Shown piece by piece: positions 26,412-33,978 of a stretch of 64,000 bases of DNA. Source of the stretch: Mycolicibacterium hodleri (GTDB lineage Bacteria > Actinomycetota > Actinomycetes > Mycobacteriales > Mycobacteriaceae); NCBI RefSeq assembly GCF_025822245.1, contig NZ_JACKTL010000043.1, forward strand, positions 248,001-312,000, in the 5' to 3' direction. The notes below the pieces were generated by a model, which saw only the letters and a program-made list of their open reading frames with translations, ran no database searches and was not told where the DNA came from. The position numbers and the translations under genes were made by a program. Positions within the stretch are counted from its first letter, which is position 1; every line of letters begins with the position of its first letter.

Positions 26412-26996
26412 GTGGGAGTGACCTTGTCAAGCGCGGAACGCCGAGGCGACGCCCGCGACCGTCTTCTGGCTCGGCTTCTCGACGCCTACGGTGAGGATCT
26501 TCCCTCGCCACAGGTGTCGCTGCGGGAAGTCGCCGCCCGGGCCGGCACCAGCCACGCCCTGCTGCGGTACCACTTCGGGTCACTCGCGGGCGTCCTGGCG
26601 GCCATGCTCACGGAGCAGCGATCTCGCGACAACGAGGCGTTGGTCAAGACCGCCGAGCAGTGCACCTTTGACGACTTCGTCATGGCGATCTGGCGGGCCT
26701 ACACCCGGCCGGGTCGGTTGTCGCGTGTCCACGGCTTCTTTCACGTCGTAGGACTGGCCGCGTACAGCCCGGGGGACTTTCGCGAGTTCATCGAATCGCT
26801 CGACGACCTGACCACGATGCTGGCCTCGCTCGCGGAACGCGAAGGGCGCGACACCAAGGAATCGCTGAGCATGGCGACCGTCGCCATTGCGGCGCTTCGC
26901 GGTCTGCTGTTGCAGAAGGTCTTGACTCCGGCAGTCCACTCGGACGACGCGGTCGCCTTGATCCTGCGCATCAGCACAGGCGGATGCGCTCCGTGA
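26412..26996 (+). CDS. TetR family regulator
   Basis: 194 residues from the GTG at 26412; a GTG two codons on (26418) is equally possible. The helix-turn-helix is VSLREVAARAGTSHALLRYHFGS (split, residues about 36-58). The C-terminal domain (FFHVVGLAAYSPGDFREFI) is that of mycobacterial TetR repressors acting near esterases and degradative enzymes. It should repress itself and the divergent esterase through the palindrome at 26377-26407. Ligand unknown. Confidence 0.87.
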   Translation: MGVTLSSAERRGDARDRLLARLLDAYGEDLPSPQVSLREVAARAGTSHALLRYHFGSLAGVLAAMLTEQRSRDNEALVKTAEQCTFDDFVMAIWRAYTRPGRLSRVHGFFHVVGLAAYSPGDFREFIESLDDLTTMLASLAEREGRDTKESLSMATVAIAALRGLLLQKVLTPAVHSDDAVALILRISTGGCAP

Positions 26997-27109
26997 TCGG
27001 GCCCGCGCACAATGAGTGCCCAGTGCGCCGCTCGTGGCCGAGCAGCTTCTTTACCGTGTAGACGCCGACTACGTCGCGCTGCGATTGCCAGACTGCGAGG
27101 GCGTTTGCG

Positions 27110-28120
27110 TCACGCCTCCGAGGATTGCCGTGACGCCGTCATCAGACGTTGGGCCAATTCACGAACTTCATCGCGCAACGCCTGGGGAGTTTCGATGACG
27201 AAGGGGCGGTCGATCGCCGCGAGCGTGCCCGCCACCCATTCCAGGTGTTCGGCATGCAGAACGACCTTGAGCCATCCGTCTTCGTTCGGACCGCCACTCA
27301 TCGGCGTCACCGACGCCAACATGAATGGCATGTGGGTGCGCACGTGTGCGAGGTCCGCGCGGATACGCACCGATACCGGGTGTCGGTGCGGTGCTGGAGG
27401 GAGCGGGCCGAGGACTTGCTGAACGGGATCGGCGTCCGCCGGCACGGCGAAGGTCTCCTCCAGCAGCTGTAGGCGATCGATGCGGTCGACGCGAAAGGTA
27501 CGTGCCGCCAGGCGGACCCGATCGAAACCCGCGAGGTAGATCAGACCGCGGTGAGCGACCACGCCGTGCGGCTCAACGGTGCGCTGGGTCGTGCGACCCT
27601 GTCGTGCTGTGTAACCAAAGGTAACGGGGTGCCGATCACGCGCGGCTGCGGCCAGGTCGAGCAGGATGCGCGCGGAGGCGCCGTCGTCACCGCGCCAGCG
27701 GATGCCGCCGTCCTCGCGGTCGGTTGCCGGAAAGTCGACGGTCTCCACCACGGCGTCGATCCGACGTGCCGCCGCCGCGGGCAGTACCCGGCGCACCTTC
27801 GCCGCGGCCGAATGCGCGGCTGGGGCTGACGCCGGCCCGGTCCCGGTTTGGGCAGTCAGCTGAAGCGCCCAGATCACGGCGAGGGCTTCTTCATCGCCGA
27901 GCATGAGAGGCGGCATGCGGGAATGGCGAGCCAGCCGGTAACCACCGTAGCGGCCACGTACCGAGTCCACGGCGATGTCGAGATCGCGTAGGTGCTCGAC
28001 GTACCGGCGGACCGTGCGCTCGTCAACGGACAGTCGTTCCGCAAGGCTCGCTACACGGTGCGTGCCACCGCCCTGCAGCAATTCCAGTAGCGCGAGCACG
28101 CGCGCCGTGGGCCGCACCAT
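27110..28120 (-). CDS. YafY-type WYL-domain transcriptional regulator
   Basis: 336 residues. An N-terminal HTH_11 winged helix (LLQGGGTHRVASLAERLSVDERTVRRYV, in pieces) is followed by the WYL domain. It has YGGYRL and GVVAHRGLIYLAGFDR, and the C-terminal WCX region ends with LAQRLM. WYL regulators bind nucleic acid or small ligands and often control DNA-damage or detoxification genes. It is divergent to the VOC-domain gene 62 bp away. The gap contains a CCGGGC-N7-GCCCGG hairpin (28142-28160), a possible operator. Confidence 0.87.
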   Translation of the reverse strand: MVRPTARVLALLELLQGGGTHRVASLAERLSVDERTVRRYVEHLRDLDIAVDSVRGRYGGYRLARHSRMPPLMLGDEEALAVIWALQLTAQTGTGPASAPAAHSAAAKVRRVLPAAAARRIDAVVETVDFPATDREDGGIRWRGDDGASARILLDLAAAARDRHPVTFGYTARQGRTTQRTVEPHGVVAHRGLIYLAGFDRVRLAARTFRVDRIDRLQLLEETFAVPADADPVQQVLGPLPPAPHRHPVSVRIRADLAHVRTHMPFMLASVTPMSGGPNEDGWLKVVLHAEHLEWVAGTLAAIDRPFVIETPQALRDEVRELAQRLMTASRQSSEA

Positions 28121-28182
28121 CAGTCAAGGCTAGACCAGAATCCGGGCGGGAACTGCCCGGTATTGGGTTTATCGTCGCGGCC

Positions 28183-28623
28183 ATGACCATGACGAACACC
28201 ATTCGACTTGCTTCCGTCCGCATCATCACAAGGGATCTGCCGCGCACCGTTGGCTTCTATGAACTCCTCACCGGGGCCACGCCGAACTTCCTCACCGACG
28301 ACTTCGTCGAGTTTGTGACGCCGTCGGCCACGCTCGCAGTGACGGCCCTCAGCCGGGTGGGCTTTCTCGTTGGCGACGCCGTGAGCAGCGGGCCATGCAG
28401 CGGATCGATCGTCGAATTCTGGGTCGACGATGCCGAGGCCGTGTTCCGCCAGCTGCAGGCCGCATTCGGCGACGATCTCGACGTGGTGCAGGCCCCCACG
28501 ATGATGCCGTGGGGCAACATGTCGATCGTGATCCGCGACCCCAACGGCATTCTCGTCAACCTGTACACACCGGTCACCGACGACGCGCGACAGCTACAGC
28601 ACAACCGCACACCCAAGGCGTAA
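28183..28623 (+). CDS. VOC (glyoxalase/bleomycin resistance) family protein
   Basis: 146 residues with a paired beta-alpha-beta-beta-beta fold: VRIITRDLPRTVGFYELL, then FVEFVTPSATLAV, SIVEFWVDDAEAVFRQL and IVIRDPNGILVNLYTP. This family includes glyoxalases, dioxygenases and resistance proteins that trap drugs. The first metal ligand position is not His, so catalysis is uncertain. The divergent WYL regulator is the probable controller. Confidence 0.85.
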   Translation: MTMTNTIRLASVRIITRDLPRTVGFYELLTGATPNFLTDDFVEFVTPSATLAVTALSRVGFLVGDAVSSGPCSGSIVEFWVDDAEAVFRQLQAAFGDDLDVVQAPTMMPWGNMSIVIRDPNGILVNLYTPVTDDARQLQHNRTPKA

Positions 28624-28852
28624 CGCTCGAGCGTTGCGACGAGGGGGCACCACACTCCCTGGCGCTACCTCGTGAAGTCGATGCCTTGCTCGGTGCCGCC
28701 GTCGCTGCCGGCGGGTAGTGGGGCCCGCGACGCTGAGGCCAGGATGCGATCAGGTGTAAGACACAGCATTCCGGTGATCATCGCGGCGTCGCGACGAATA
28801 AGCCTTGCCCGCACTTGGTTTCGCACCACGACGGGTGGTACGCCGAAGCGAC

Positions 28853-28887
28853 CGACAGGCCGGCCCGCACTGCGGACCGGCCTGTCG
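28853..28887 (-). terminator. Terminator hairpin after the second CDGP gene
   Basis: Perfect 11 bp arms CGACAGGCCGG / CCGGCCTGTCG around an inner CCGC-ACT-GCGG stem. It lies downstream of the leftward CDGP gene and resembles the hairpin at 19423-19449. Confidence 0.75.
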
Positions 28888-28912
28888 GGGTGGTTCGAGG
28901 ATCTGTGGGTGG

Positions 28913-29338
28913 TCAGAAGACGTTGTAGGTGTAGGGCGGCAGCCATCCGGGCTCGTCGGGCAACACCGTGGCGGGCGCCACCGGGTAGGTCTCCTGCGAC
29001 TGGATGGTCTCCGGCCGGTAGCCGCCGTAGCAAAAGGTGCCGTTTTCGGGGTGGTAGGGGTTGGAGCTGCACGACACTGAGGTGTTGCGTTCCGGGGTGA
29101 AGACGGTGCGGGTGCGCTGCCAGGTTCCGTCGGACTGCTTCGGGCCGTCGCAGACCTTGCGGCGGTCGTTGCCAAGGAAGCCCCAGTGGATGACTTCGCA
29201 TCCCATCGTGGGGCCCGCGGTGGGGCCGGGGTCGGCATGACCGACAGCGGGGGCACCCATGGCGATCAACGCTGCGGCAGCGCTGAGGACGACTCCGCCG
29301 GCGAGGCGGCGCAACCGGTGCGAGGTGGTGATGGTCAT
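28913..29338 (-). CDS. Small secreted CDGP-type protein (paralogue 2)
   Basis: 141 residues with a signal peptide cut near VGHADPG (about residue 36). The mature part aligns throughout with the protein at 18998-19414: GCEVIHWGFLG, CDGPKQSDGTWQRTRTV, CYGGY, VLPDEPGWLPP. This copy keeps the CDGP motif. Five cysteines after the signal peptide suggest disulfides. AGGGGAA precedes the ATG, as in paralogue 1. The upstream boxes and 3' hairpin are also related, so the whole transcription unit was duplicated. Function unknown. Confidence 0.87.
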   Translation of the reverse strand: MTITTSHRLRRLAGGVVLSAAAALIAMGAPAVGHADPGPTAGPTMGCEVIHWGFLGNDRRKVCDGPKQSDGTWQRTRTVFTPERNTSVSCSSNPYHPENGTFCYGGYRPETIQSQETYPVAPATVLPDEPGWLPPYTYNVF

Positions 29339-29424
29339 TGTTATTCCCCTGTCGTTGGTCGCTCTTCACGGTGTGTGCGGCTTGTGCCGGCGATGTGTAT
29401 AGCGTGTCGCAGCCCATTGGCCAC

Positions 29425-29482
29425 GTCTGTCCCGCGATCGGACACGGCGCAAGGTGAACCGTCTGTCCCCCAATCGGGGGAC
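29425..29482 (-). promoter_or_regulatory. Two-box regulatory element of the second CDGP gene
   Basis: Read on the minus strand, box 1 (29465-29482) is GTCCCCCGATTGGGGGAC, nearly perfect as a palindrome. Box 2 (29425-29443) contains GATCGCGGGACAGAC. Box 1 continues GATTGGGGGACAGAC, so the boxes are also direct repeats with 36 bp periodicity. A segment with TATACACATCGCCGGCA follows, shared with the 33.5 kb copy and possibly including the -10. The element ends 87 bp before the ATG. Confidence 0.65.
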
Positions 29483-29783
29483 ACCTGCACCTGCCTCGGC
29501 GCGACTCACGACAACGGCTGCAGCACACCGTGTGTCGTCGATCGGAGTGCGCGATCCGGGCGGGACTGCGGTGCCACGATGATGGCCATCACCAGACCGC
29601 TACCGAGGCAGGACGTGAGATGTCTCGAATGTCTGGCAACGAGACAGGGTTCACCTGAGTCACAGCACGGGGAAGACAGTGTCAGTGTCCGCTACAGTCC
29701 ACTAGTACCCAGTAGCACTGGATAAGTGCCATACCAACTTTGGTCGCATTCATCTCACACTGGGCGCGGCGACGGCGGCAACG
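29483..29783. other. Intergenic region, no gene seen
   Basis: 301 bp between the two-box element and the 3' end of the zeta-toxin gene. No coding frame, hairpin or repeat that I can support. Confidence 0.45.
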
Positions 29784-30362
29784 TCATACCGGCCACCGTC
29801 GAACCAATGGATCCGGTGTCCAGGTCGGCCAAGACGGTTCGCCCACAGTGGCTCCGCCGCTGAACTGCGCCACTACGCGGGGCCCGCTGCGCTGCGAGTT
29901 GTCGTACATCAAGGCGGTGTCGGCCAGGTCGACCGCCTTCACGACCAGATCCCACAACCTGCGGTGCCGCTCGCGGATCTTTCCCTCGGGCACGTCATGC
30001 CCGCCGGAGGTCACGCGGTGACGCACACGCTCAACCGCGAGATCCTCTGGTATCAGCACGACGTGCAGCACCACCGTGAAGCCGGCCGCTCGGGCGGAGC
30101 GCATCAGGACGAGTTTGGACGGGTGCGAAAAGACCGTTTCGGCGATGAAGGTGCGACCCAGTTCAACGAGGCGGTCGCGGGTCTCCGCGGCGACGAGGGC
30201 TGCGTCGTACGCGTGGCCGGATGGGTCGTCGGGCCAGCGCTGTTTGGCGATGTCGTCGGCGTTGACGAGAACACTGCGTGGTATGAGGGGAGCAAGCGTG
30301 AGTTCGACGAACGTGGACTTCCCGGCGCCGTTGGGGCCGACGACCAGATCGACGCGCTTCAC
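29784..30362 (-). CDS. Zeta-type toxin (P-loop kinase)
   Basis: 192 residues from the GTG at 30360-30362. The N terminus has the Walker A motif GPNGAGKST, then NADDIAKQRWPD and FIAETVFSHPSKL, as in zeta/PezT-like toxins that phosphorylate UDP-N-acetylglucosamine and block wall synthesis. It is shorter than classical zeta (about 280) but usual for this actinobacterial branch. It starts 34 bp after the antitoxin gene on the same strand. The last 15 residues (Trp/Pro-rich) look variable. Activity on UNAG is inferred from the family. Confidence 0.82.
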   Translation of the reverse strand: MKRVDLVVGPNGAGKSTFVELTLAPLIPRSVLVNADDIAKQRWPDDPSGHAYDAALVAAETRDRLVELGRTFIAETVFSHPSKLVLMRSARAAGFTVVLHVVLIPEDLAVERVRHRVTSGGHDVPEGKIRERHRRLWDLVVKAVDLADTALMYDNSQRSGPRVVAQFSGGATVGEPSWPTWTPDPLVRRWPV

Positions 30363-30396
30363 CGACGGGACCGGGAACCGGCGGGGACGTCTGGGG

Positions 30397-30786
30397 TCAG
30401 CGGTCTGCGGCCATCACCGACGAACTGCCGTCGGGTCGGTACTGCACGATTTCTCCCTCGTCGTTGAGCGCCACCGTGGTGACACCGCGCGCTGCGAGCA
30501 CATCCCCGTAGTTTGCGCCGGCCAGGCTCTCCTCGATCCCCGCGGTGATCTCGGCGTTGAACACCACCGCCTCGTCGGCGTTGAGATCGTCAAGATCGGC
30601 GTCGCCGGCCATCGCTGCCTCGATTCGGCGTCGTGACGCACTCGCGTGGCTGGACACCGCACGACCCACGCGCGCCCAGTGATCGAGCTGCTGCTTGGCC
30701 GAGCGGCTCTGACGGGCGCCTTCGACGGTGGCGCTTTCCATCAGATCAGCGGCCACCCGTGTGACCCGATCGGCGACTTCGGCCAT
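30397..30786 (-). CDS. Antitoxin of the zeta-type module (ParD-like)
   Basis: 129 residues after a GGGAGG site. The N terminus (MAEVADRVTRVAADLMESA) is a ribbon-helix-helix-like segment, followed by a helical domain (QQLDHWARVGRAVSSH). The acidic C-terminal part (DLDDLNADEAVVFNAEIT) is suited to cover the toxin. Mycobacterial genomes often annotate this arrangement as a ParD-family antitoxin upstream of a zeta toxin. It probably represses its own promoter through the double palindrome 14 bp upstream. Confidence 0.78.
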   Translation of the reverse strand: MAEVADRVTRVAADLMESATVEGARQSRSAKQQLDHWARVGRAVSSHASASRRRIEAAMAGDADLDDLNADEAVVFNAEITAGIEESLAGANYGDVLAARGVTTVALNDEGEIVQYRPDGSSSVMAADR

Positions 30787-30799
30787 GCGAACCTCCCGC

Positions 30800-30833
30800 G
30801 TAGCAATCTGCTACCAACGTAGCACATTGCTAC
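30800..30833. promoter_or_regulatory. Double palindromic operator of the toxin-antitoxin module
   Basis: Two 15 bp palindromes, GTAGCA-ATC-TGCTAC (30800-30814) and GTAGCA-CAT-TGCTAC (30819-30833), four bases apart. Their centres are 19 bp apart. They lie directly upstream of the antitoxin ribosome-binding site, as expected for cooperative autorepression. Confidence 0.85.
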
Positions 30834-31400
30834 ATCTTGGCCCGGCGGCGCGGCGTTCGCAGAAACTCCGATAACGGCAACCATAGGCATCGTCCGTTGT
30901 GCGTGAACGGTTTCGGAGCCGGCCGCGCGAGTTACGCGTTCTCAAGGACCGGGGAGTGGGCCCACACTCGAAGCGGCCGCACGCAACGTTGCCGCGACGA
31001 CGCTTTCGGACCCGAGCATTAGTGGGCGATCCCGGTGTGCGTTGCGTACCGAATTCGCCTTCAGGTGTGAGCGTGTTGGCGGGACAGTCGGGTGCGTTGT
31101 GGCATTGCTTCCAAAGGCGCCACCGGGGAGGTGGGCGCTCGGGCACGGTCGAGAAACCGCCATCAGCTCAAGGGCGAACCCACGAGCGGTCTGGTTGACG
31201 GTTCCGGCGGATCCCGTTGCGTTGGTGGGGGATGGGCCCGTATTGACGATCCGCGGATCGGGCTGCGTCGTTTGGCATCGGCGGAGACGCCTCGCCGTCG
31301 ACGTCATCGTTCAGCCGGCCGGTCAACACTTGTCGAACTCGGTTGTGATTGCGGATCGGATTCTGGTTGCTGCTTGGTGCACGACAGTGCTTTACACGCA
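30834..31400. other. 570 bp without a recognisable gene
   Basis: Open frames on the plus strand reach 139 codons but have no family likeness, no ribosome-binding site and Cys/Trp/Arg-rich, shadow-like composition. Divergent promoter of the toxin module at one side, terminator at the other. Confidence 0.5.
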
Positions 31401-31439
31401 AAAGAGCGGTGACCCGGGTGTGCGGGGTCATCGCTCTTT
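31401..31439 (-). terminator. Terminator after the Gly/Trp/Asn-rich protein gene
   Basis: AAAGAGCGGTGACCC pairs with GGGTCATCGCTCTTT (one mismatch). On the minus strand it is followed by TGCGTGTAAAG. Confidence 0.75.
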
Positions 31440-31457
31440 CGTGTGGATCACGTGCTG

Positions 31458-31763
31458 CTAGACGCAGAAGGGACCGAGGCAGAAGCCACCGTTGGGCTCC
31501 CAGCCACCGTTCCAGCCGCCGGGGACAGGACCGCCGTTGTAGCCATTGTTCCAGCCACCGCCGTTGTTCCAGCCGGGCCCGTTGTTCCAGCCGCCGCCGC
31601 GGCCGTGATCACCGTTCCAGCCGCCATGGTCGCCGCGGTCGGTGGCCCAGCTGGCCGGCACCGAGCCGGTGTCCGCGCTGGCGACGCCGGTGCTGACGCC
31701 GAAGGCGCCCGCCGCGAGGCCACCCGCAACTGCTACACCGGCCAGAATCTGCTTAGCGTTCAT
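31458..31763 (-). CDS. Secreted Gly/Trp/Asn-rich protein
   Basis: 101 residues. Signal peptide with cleavage after GVASADT (about residue 31). The mature protein of about 70 residues is almost wholly Gly, Trp and Asn with repeats of the type GGGWNNGPGW. It ends with a conserved small loop, GFCLGPFCV, with two cysteines that may form a disulfide. Such proteins are common in mycobacteria, with no known function; cell-wall or adhesive roles are conceivable. GAAGGACATG precedes the start, and a 14 bp palindrome CATGATCGATCATG overlaps the start codon. Confidence 0.8.
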   Translation of the reverse strand: MNAKQILAGVAVAGGLAAGAFGVSTGVASADTGSVPASWATDRGDHGGWNGDHGRGGGWNNGPGWNNGGGWNNGYNGGPVPGGWNGGWEPNGGFCLGPFCV

Positions 31764-31860
31764 GATCGATCATGTCCTTCCTCGTACCAAACGGTGGGTC
31801 AACCGGAATTCGGTGATCGCCGTAGCCATCGGGTTGGGTTTGTCCCGATCGGTCCCTACC

Positions 31861-31885
31861 TATAACCAACGCCCCACTGGTTATA
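31861..31885. promoter_or_regulatory. Inverted repeat TATAACCA-N9-TGGTTATA
   Basis: Perfect 8 bp arms with a 9 bp spacer, about 100 bp upstream of the Gly/Trp/Asn-rich protein gene. AT-rich arms and position suggest an operator. No regulator gene is adjacent. Confidence 0.5.
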
Positions 31886-32521
31886 TTGCCTAGCTATGTA
31901 AGTACGAGCTGTGGAACACGCGTCAGCGTCGGGAGACGCTCGTGGGCGAGTCGACGAGTGCCCTTGAGGGGTATTGCGTCCCTCGCCAACACCGTGTTCG
32001 TCCGCCTCGTTCCCGAAGCTTGGAAGTCCTGGGACGGACGATCAGGACTGGAACGGTTGCGCCGCCGTCCACCATCGACGGGAAGATCGCGGCCTCCAAC
32101 GGGTAGGCGATCCATCGGGGTTCATTCATCCAATGAAGACGGTGACGGCGAGTTGACATAATGTCGCTTATCGGCACGCGGTGTGCCGCAGCAGACTGGG
32201 CCCGATCGATTCGCCAGAGTTCTGTTGTCCGACGTCCGATCCGGGACTAGTTGGCAGTAATCCGGGAAGATATGCGAGCTGTCCGAAACCGCACTGGTTT
32301 TCCCTGGGAAACGAACCGCCGGGCCAGCATCTCCAGCCGGGCCGTCGCCCGGCTTTCCCGACACGGCCGCCGCCCTGAAGACGGCATCAAGGCCCTCCGG
32401 TGCCCACGCGAATCGCATCGTAACTCACCTCGCGATGTTTCGTCACGGTGACGATTCGGCTCATGAAACAATAGGCACACCAAGCAGTTTCACCACTAAG
32501 TCGGCCGGGTTGGCAGCAGTT
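31886..32521. other. 640 bp without a recognisable gene
   Basis: Frames up to 98 codons on both strands, none with family likeness or a convincing start. Composition is less GC-rich than coding neighbours. Possibly eroded sequence. Confidence 0.45.
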
Positions 32522-33382
32522 CTACGTCGGCGGGTACACAGTTTCATAAACGGTCTTTGCGCCAAGGAACGTAGGCGCGTCGTCTTCACGCTCTCCGGCC
32601 CAGTCATTGTCCAACCGCCAGCTGAACATGCCACGTAGCTTCATGTCTTGCGCTGCTTTGGTCCATGTCTTAACGGCTGCCAGCGGCGTCTGAACCCCAA
32701 GGGTGGGATTCCTTTCCGTGCCCACTCCCCCCAGCAGCATTTCGGCTGGTATCCCGGCGACTATCCATTTATTTGCGTCGTCGATCGTGCCGTGGTCGGA
32801 ATAGTCCTGCAACTCTATCGCTGCCACATGCGCCATGAACAGCTCGACTGCGCGGGGGCCATAGACGTTAGAAGGCCCGGAATACGGCACCGGGGCGGAG
32901 ACGATGATTTCGAGGCCGGCCTTCTTGAAACTGGGTCCGAGCTGCTCGACGAAATGGGGCACGTCCCTCCCGAGGAACGAGTCCCACATGACGCTGGGGT
33001 CTTCTTCATCGATGACGAGCCCGCCGTAGCCGTTGGCCTTCAACCAGGCAACGATCGCGGTCGTGGACCGGTTGTCGTGCCAGCGGTTGTCGTCAACGGC
33101 GTCCGCGATGCCGCTGGTGAGGGGACGGGTCGAGGCGTAAATCTTCACGCCGGTTGGTGCTTGCTGCAGGATGAGATCCTTGACCTGAGCGGCGAACGCT
33201 TCCATCACCACGCTGTAGGCGCCGTCCGCCTGTTCGGCAAGGTGCCCAAAGGCAAGGTTGTAACGGGTTGCGTACCCAAGCGGCACCCGCCCGTTCTGCA
33301 GGTTTTGGAGGCCAGCTTCGTTCCACGTGTCATACCAGGTCACCAGCTCGAACGGTCGCGTTGCTTCGCTGCTAGTCGTCAT
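32522..33382 (-). CDS. GH18-like TIM-barrel protein
   Basis: 286 residues from the ATG at 33380-33382, eight bases after GGAG. The fold resembles glycoside hydrolase family 18: an early strand (ELVTWYDTW), the catalytic-strand position GYGGLVIDEEDPS (about residue 125; GH18 has DGxDxDxE) and the closing strand MFSWRLDNDWA with the Trp typical of chitinase barrels. The catalytic Glu is not exactly in place, so it may be an inactive lectin-like or altered hydrolase. No signal peptide. It shares its promoter boxes with both CDGP genes. Confidence 0.68.
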   Translation of the reverse strand: MTTSSEATRPFELVTWYDTWNEAGLQNLQNGRVPLGYATRYNLAFGHLAEQADGAYSVVMEAFAAQVKDLILQQAPTGVKIYASTRPLTSGIADAVDDNRWHDNRSTTAIVAWLKANGYGGLVIDEEDPSVMWDSFLGRDVPHFVEQLGPSFKKAGLEIIVSAPVPYSGPSNVYGPRAVELFMAHVAAIELQDYSDHGTIDDANKWIVAGIPAEMLLGGVGTERNPTLGVQTPLAAVKTWTKAAQDMKLRGMFSWRLDNDWAGEREDDAPTFLGAKTVYETVYPPT

Positions 33383-33510
33383 CAAATACTCCACTCGGTG
33401 AGGTAACAGTGTCCCCCGGCCTGCGGGTTCCCCCTGTTTGCTTCATCTTTCGGCTTTGTACGCCGACTCCTGTCGGCGATGTATGAAGCGTGCCTCAACT
33501 AGTCGGCCAG

Positions 33511-33568
33511 GTCTGTCAACCAATCAGACACGACATAGGCGTAGTCAGTCGTCCCCCAATGAGGGGAC
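33511..33568 (-). promoter_or_regulatory. Two-box regulatory element of the GH18-like gene
   Basis: Read on the minus strand: box 1 (33551-33568) GTCCCCTCATTGGGGGAC; box 2 (33511-33529) GTCTGATTGGTTGACAGAC, a GTCTG-N9-CAGAC inverted repeat. Periodicity is 36 bp, as at 29.4 kb. The following segment (GGCACGCT, CATACATCGCCGACA) aligns with the second CDGP promoter. The element ends about 130 bp before the ATG. A further half site, GGGGGACAC, lies near 33409-33417. Confidence 0.65.
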
Positions 33569-33922
33569 ATCTCGTCACAAGACCCGGCCCGACCCGATCG
33601 AGCTCGCCCACGCCCACGGCCACGGCCCAAGCTGATCGTGTAAACGATTACGCAGCTGAACATCGGGGCGTCTGAGGAGCCCTTGCGCGATTCGGGCCGC
33701 AAGTTGTGCAGTGTCGAGTTCGTGCCCGACTCGTGCGCCAGTCGGCCCAGGGCTGCGAAACCTCCTGCGGCGTAACCGGTCCCCGTCCGCGACGAAGGCA
33801 CGGCCCCGACTGGGCGAGGTGCGAGCAGATGTGCACTCACACCCTCGGGCGAGTTCTTCACTTCCGATGAAGGGCGTCATCATACGACCGTCGGCGTACT
33901 AGCCAACGCGCTTGACTTTAAT
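33569..33922. other. Intergenic region, no gene seen
   Basis: About 350 bp between the two-box element and the operator of the next gene. No frame with recognisable content. Confidence 0.45.
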
Positions 33923-33941
33923 AATGTTTGCCGTCATCATT
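33923..33941. promoter_or_regulatory. 19 bp dyad, candidate TetR operator (weaker copy)
   Basis: AATGTTTGCCGTCATCATT has the spacing of the perfect GATGATG-N5-CATCATC at 35646, matching it at 12 of 19 positions. It lies about 38 bp upstream of the quinone-oxidoreductase start and next to TTGACT, a possible -35. Confidence 0.45.
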
Positions 33942-33978
33942 ACTGAAGTAGTTCGACCCAATCAACCGAAGGATGGCC

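Noticed and set aside
29465-29482. Reading the GTCCCC...GGGGAC palindrome as a DosR box
   Set aside because: The DosR box has GGGAC on the left and GTCCC on the right; here the arms are in the opposite order and the spacing differs.
31042-31461. Plus-strand open frame of 139 codons
   Set aside because: No ribosome-binding site, no family, shadow-like composition, and it runs through the terminator of the neighbouring gene.
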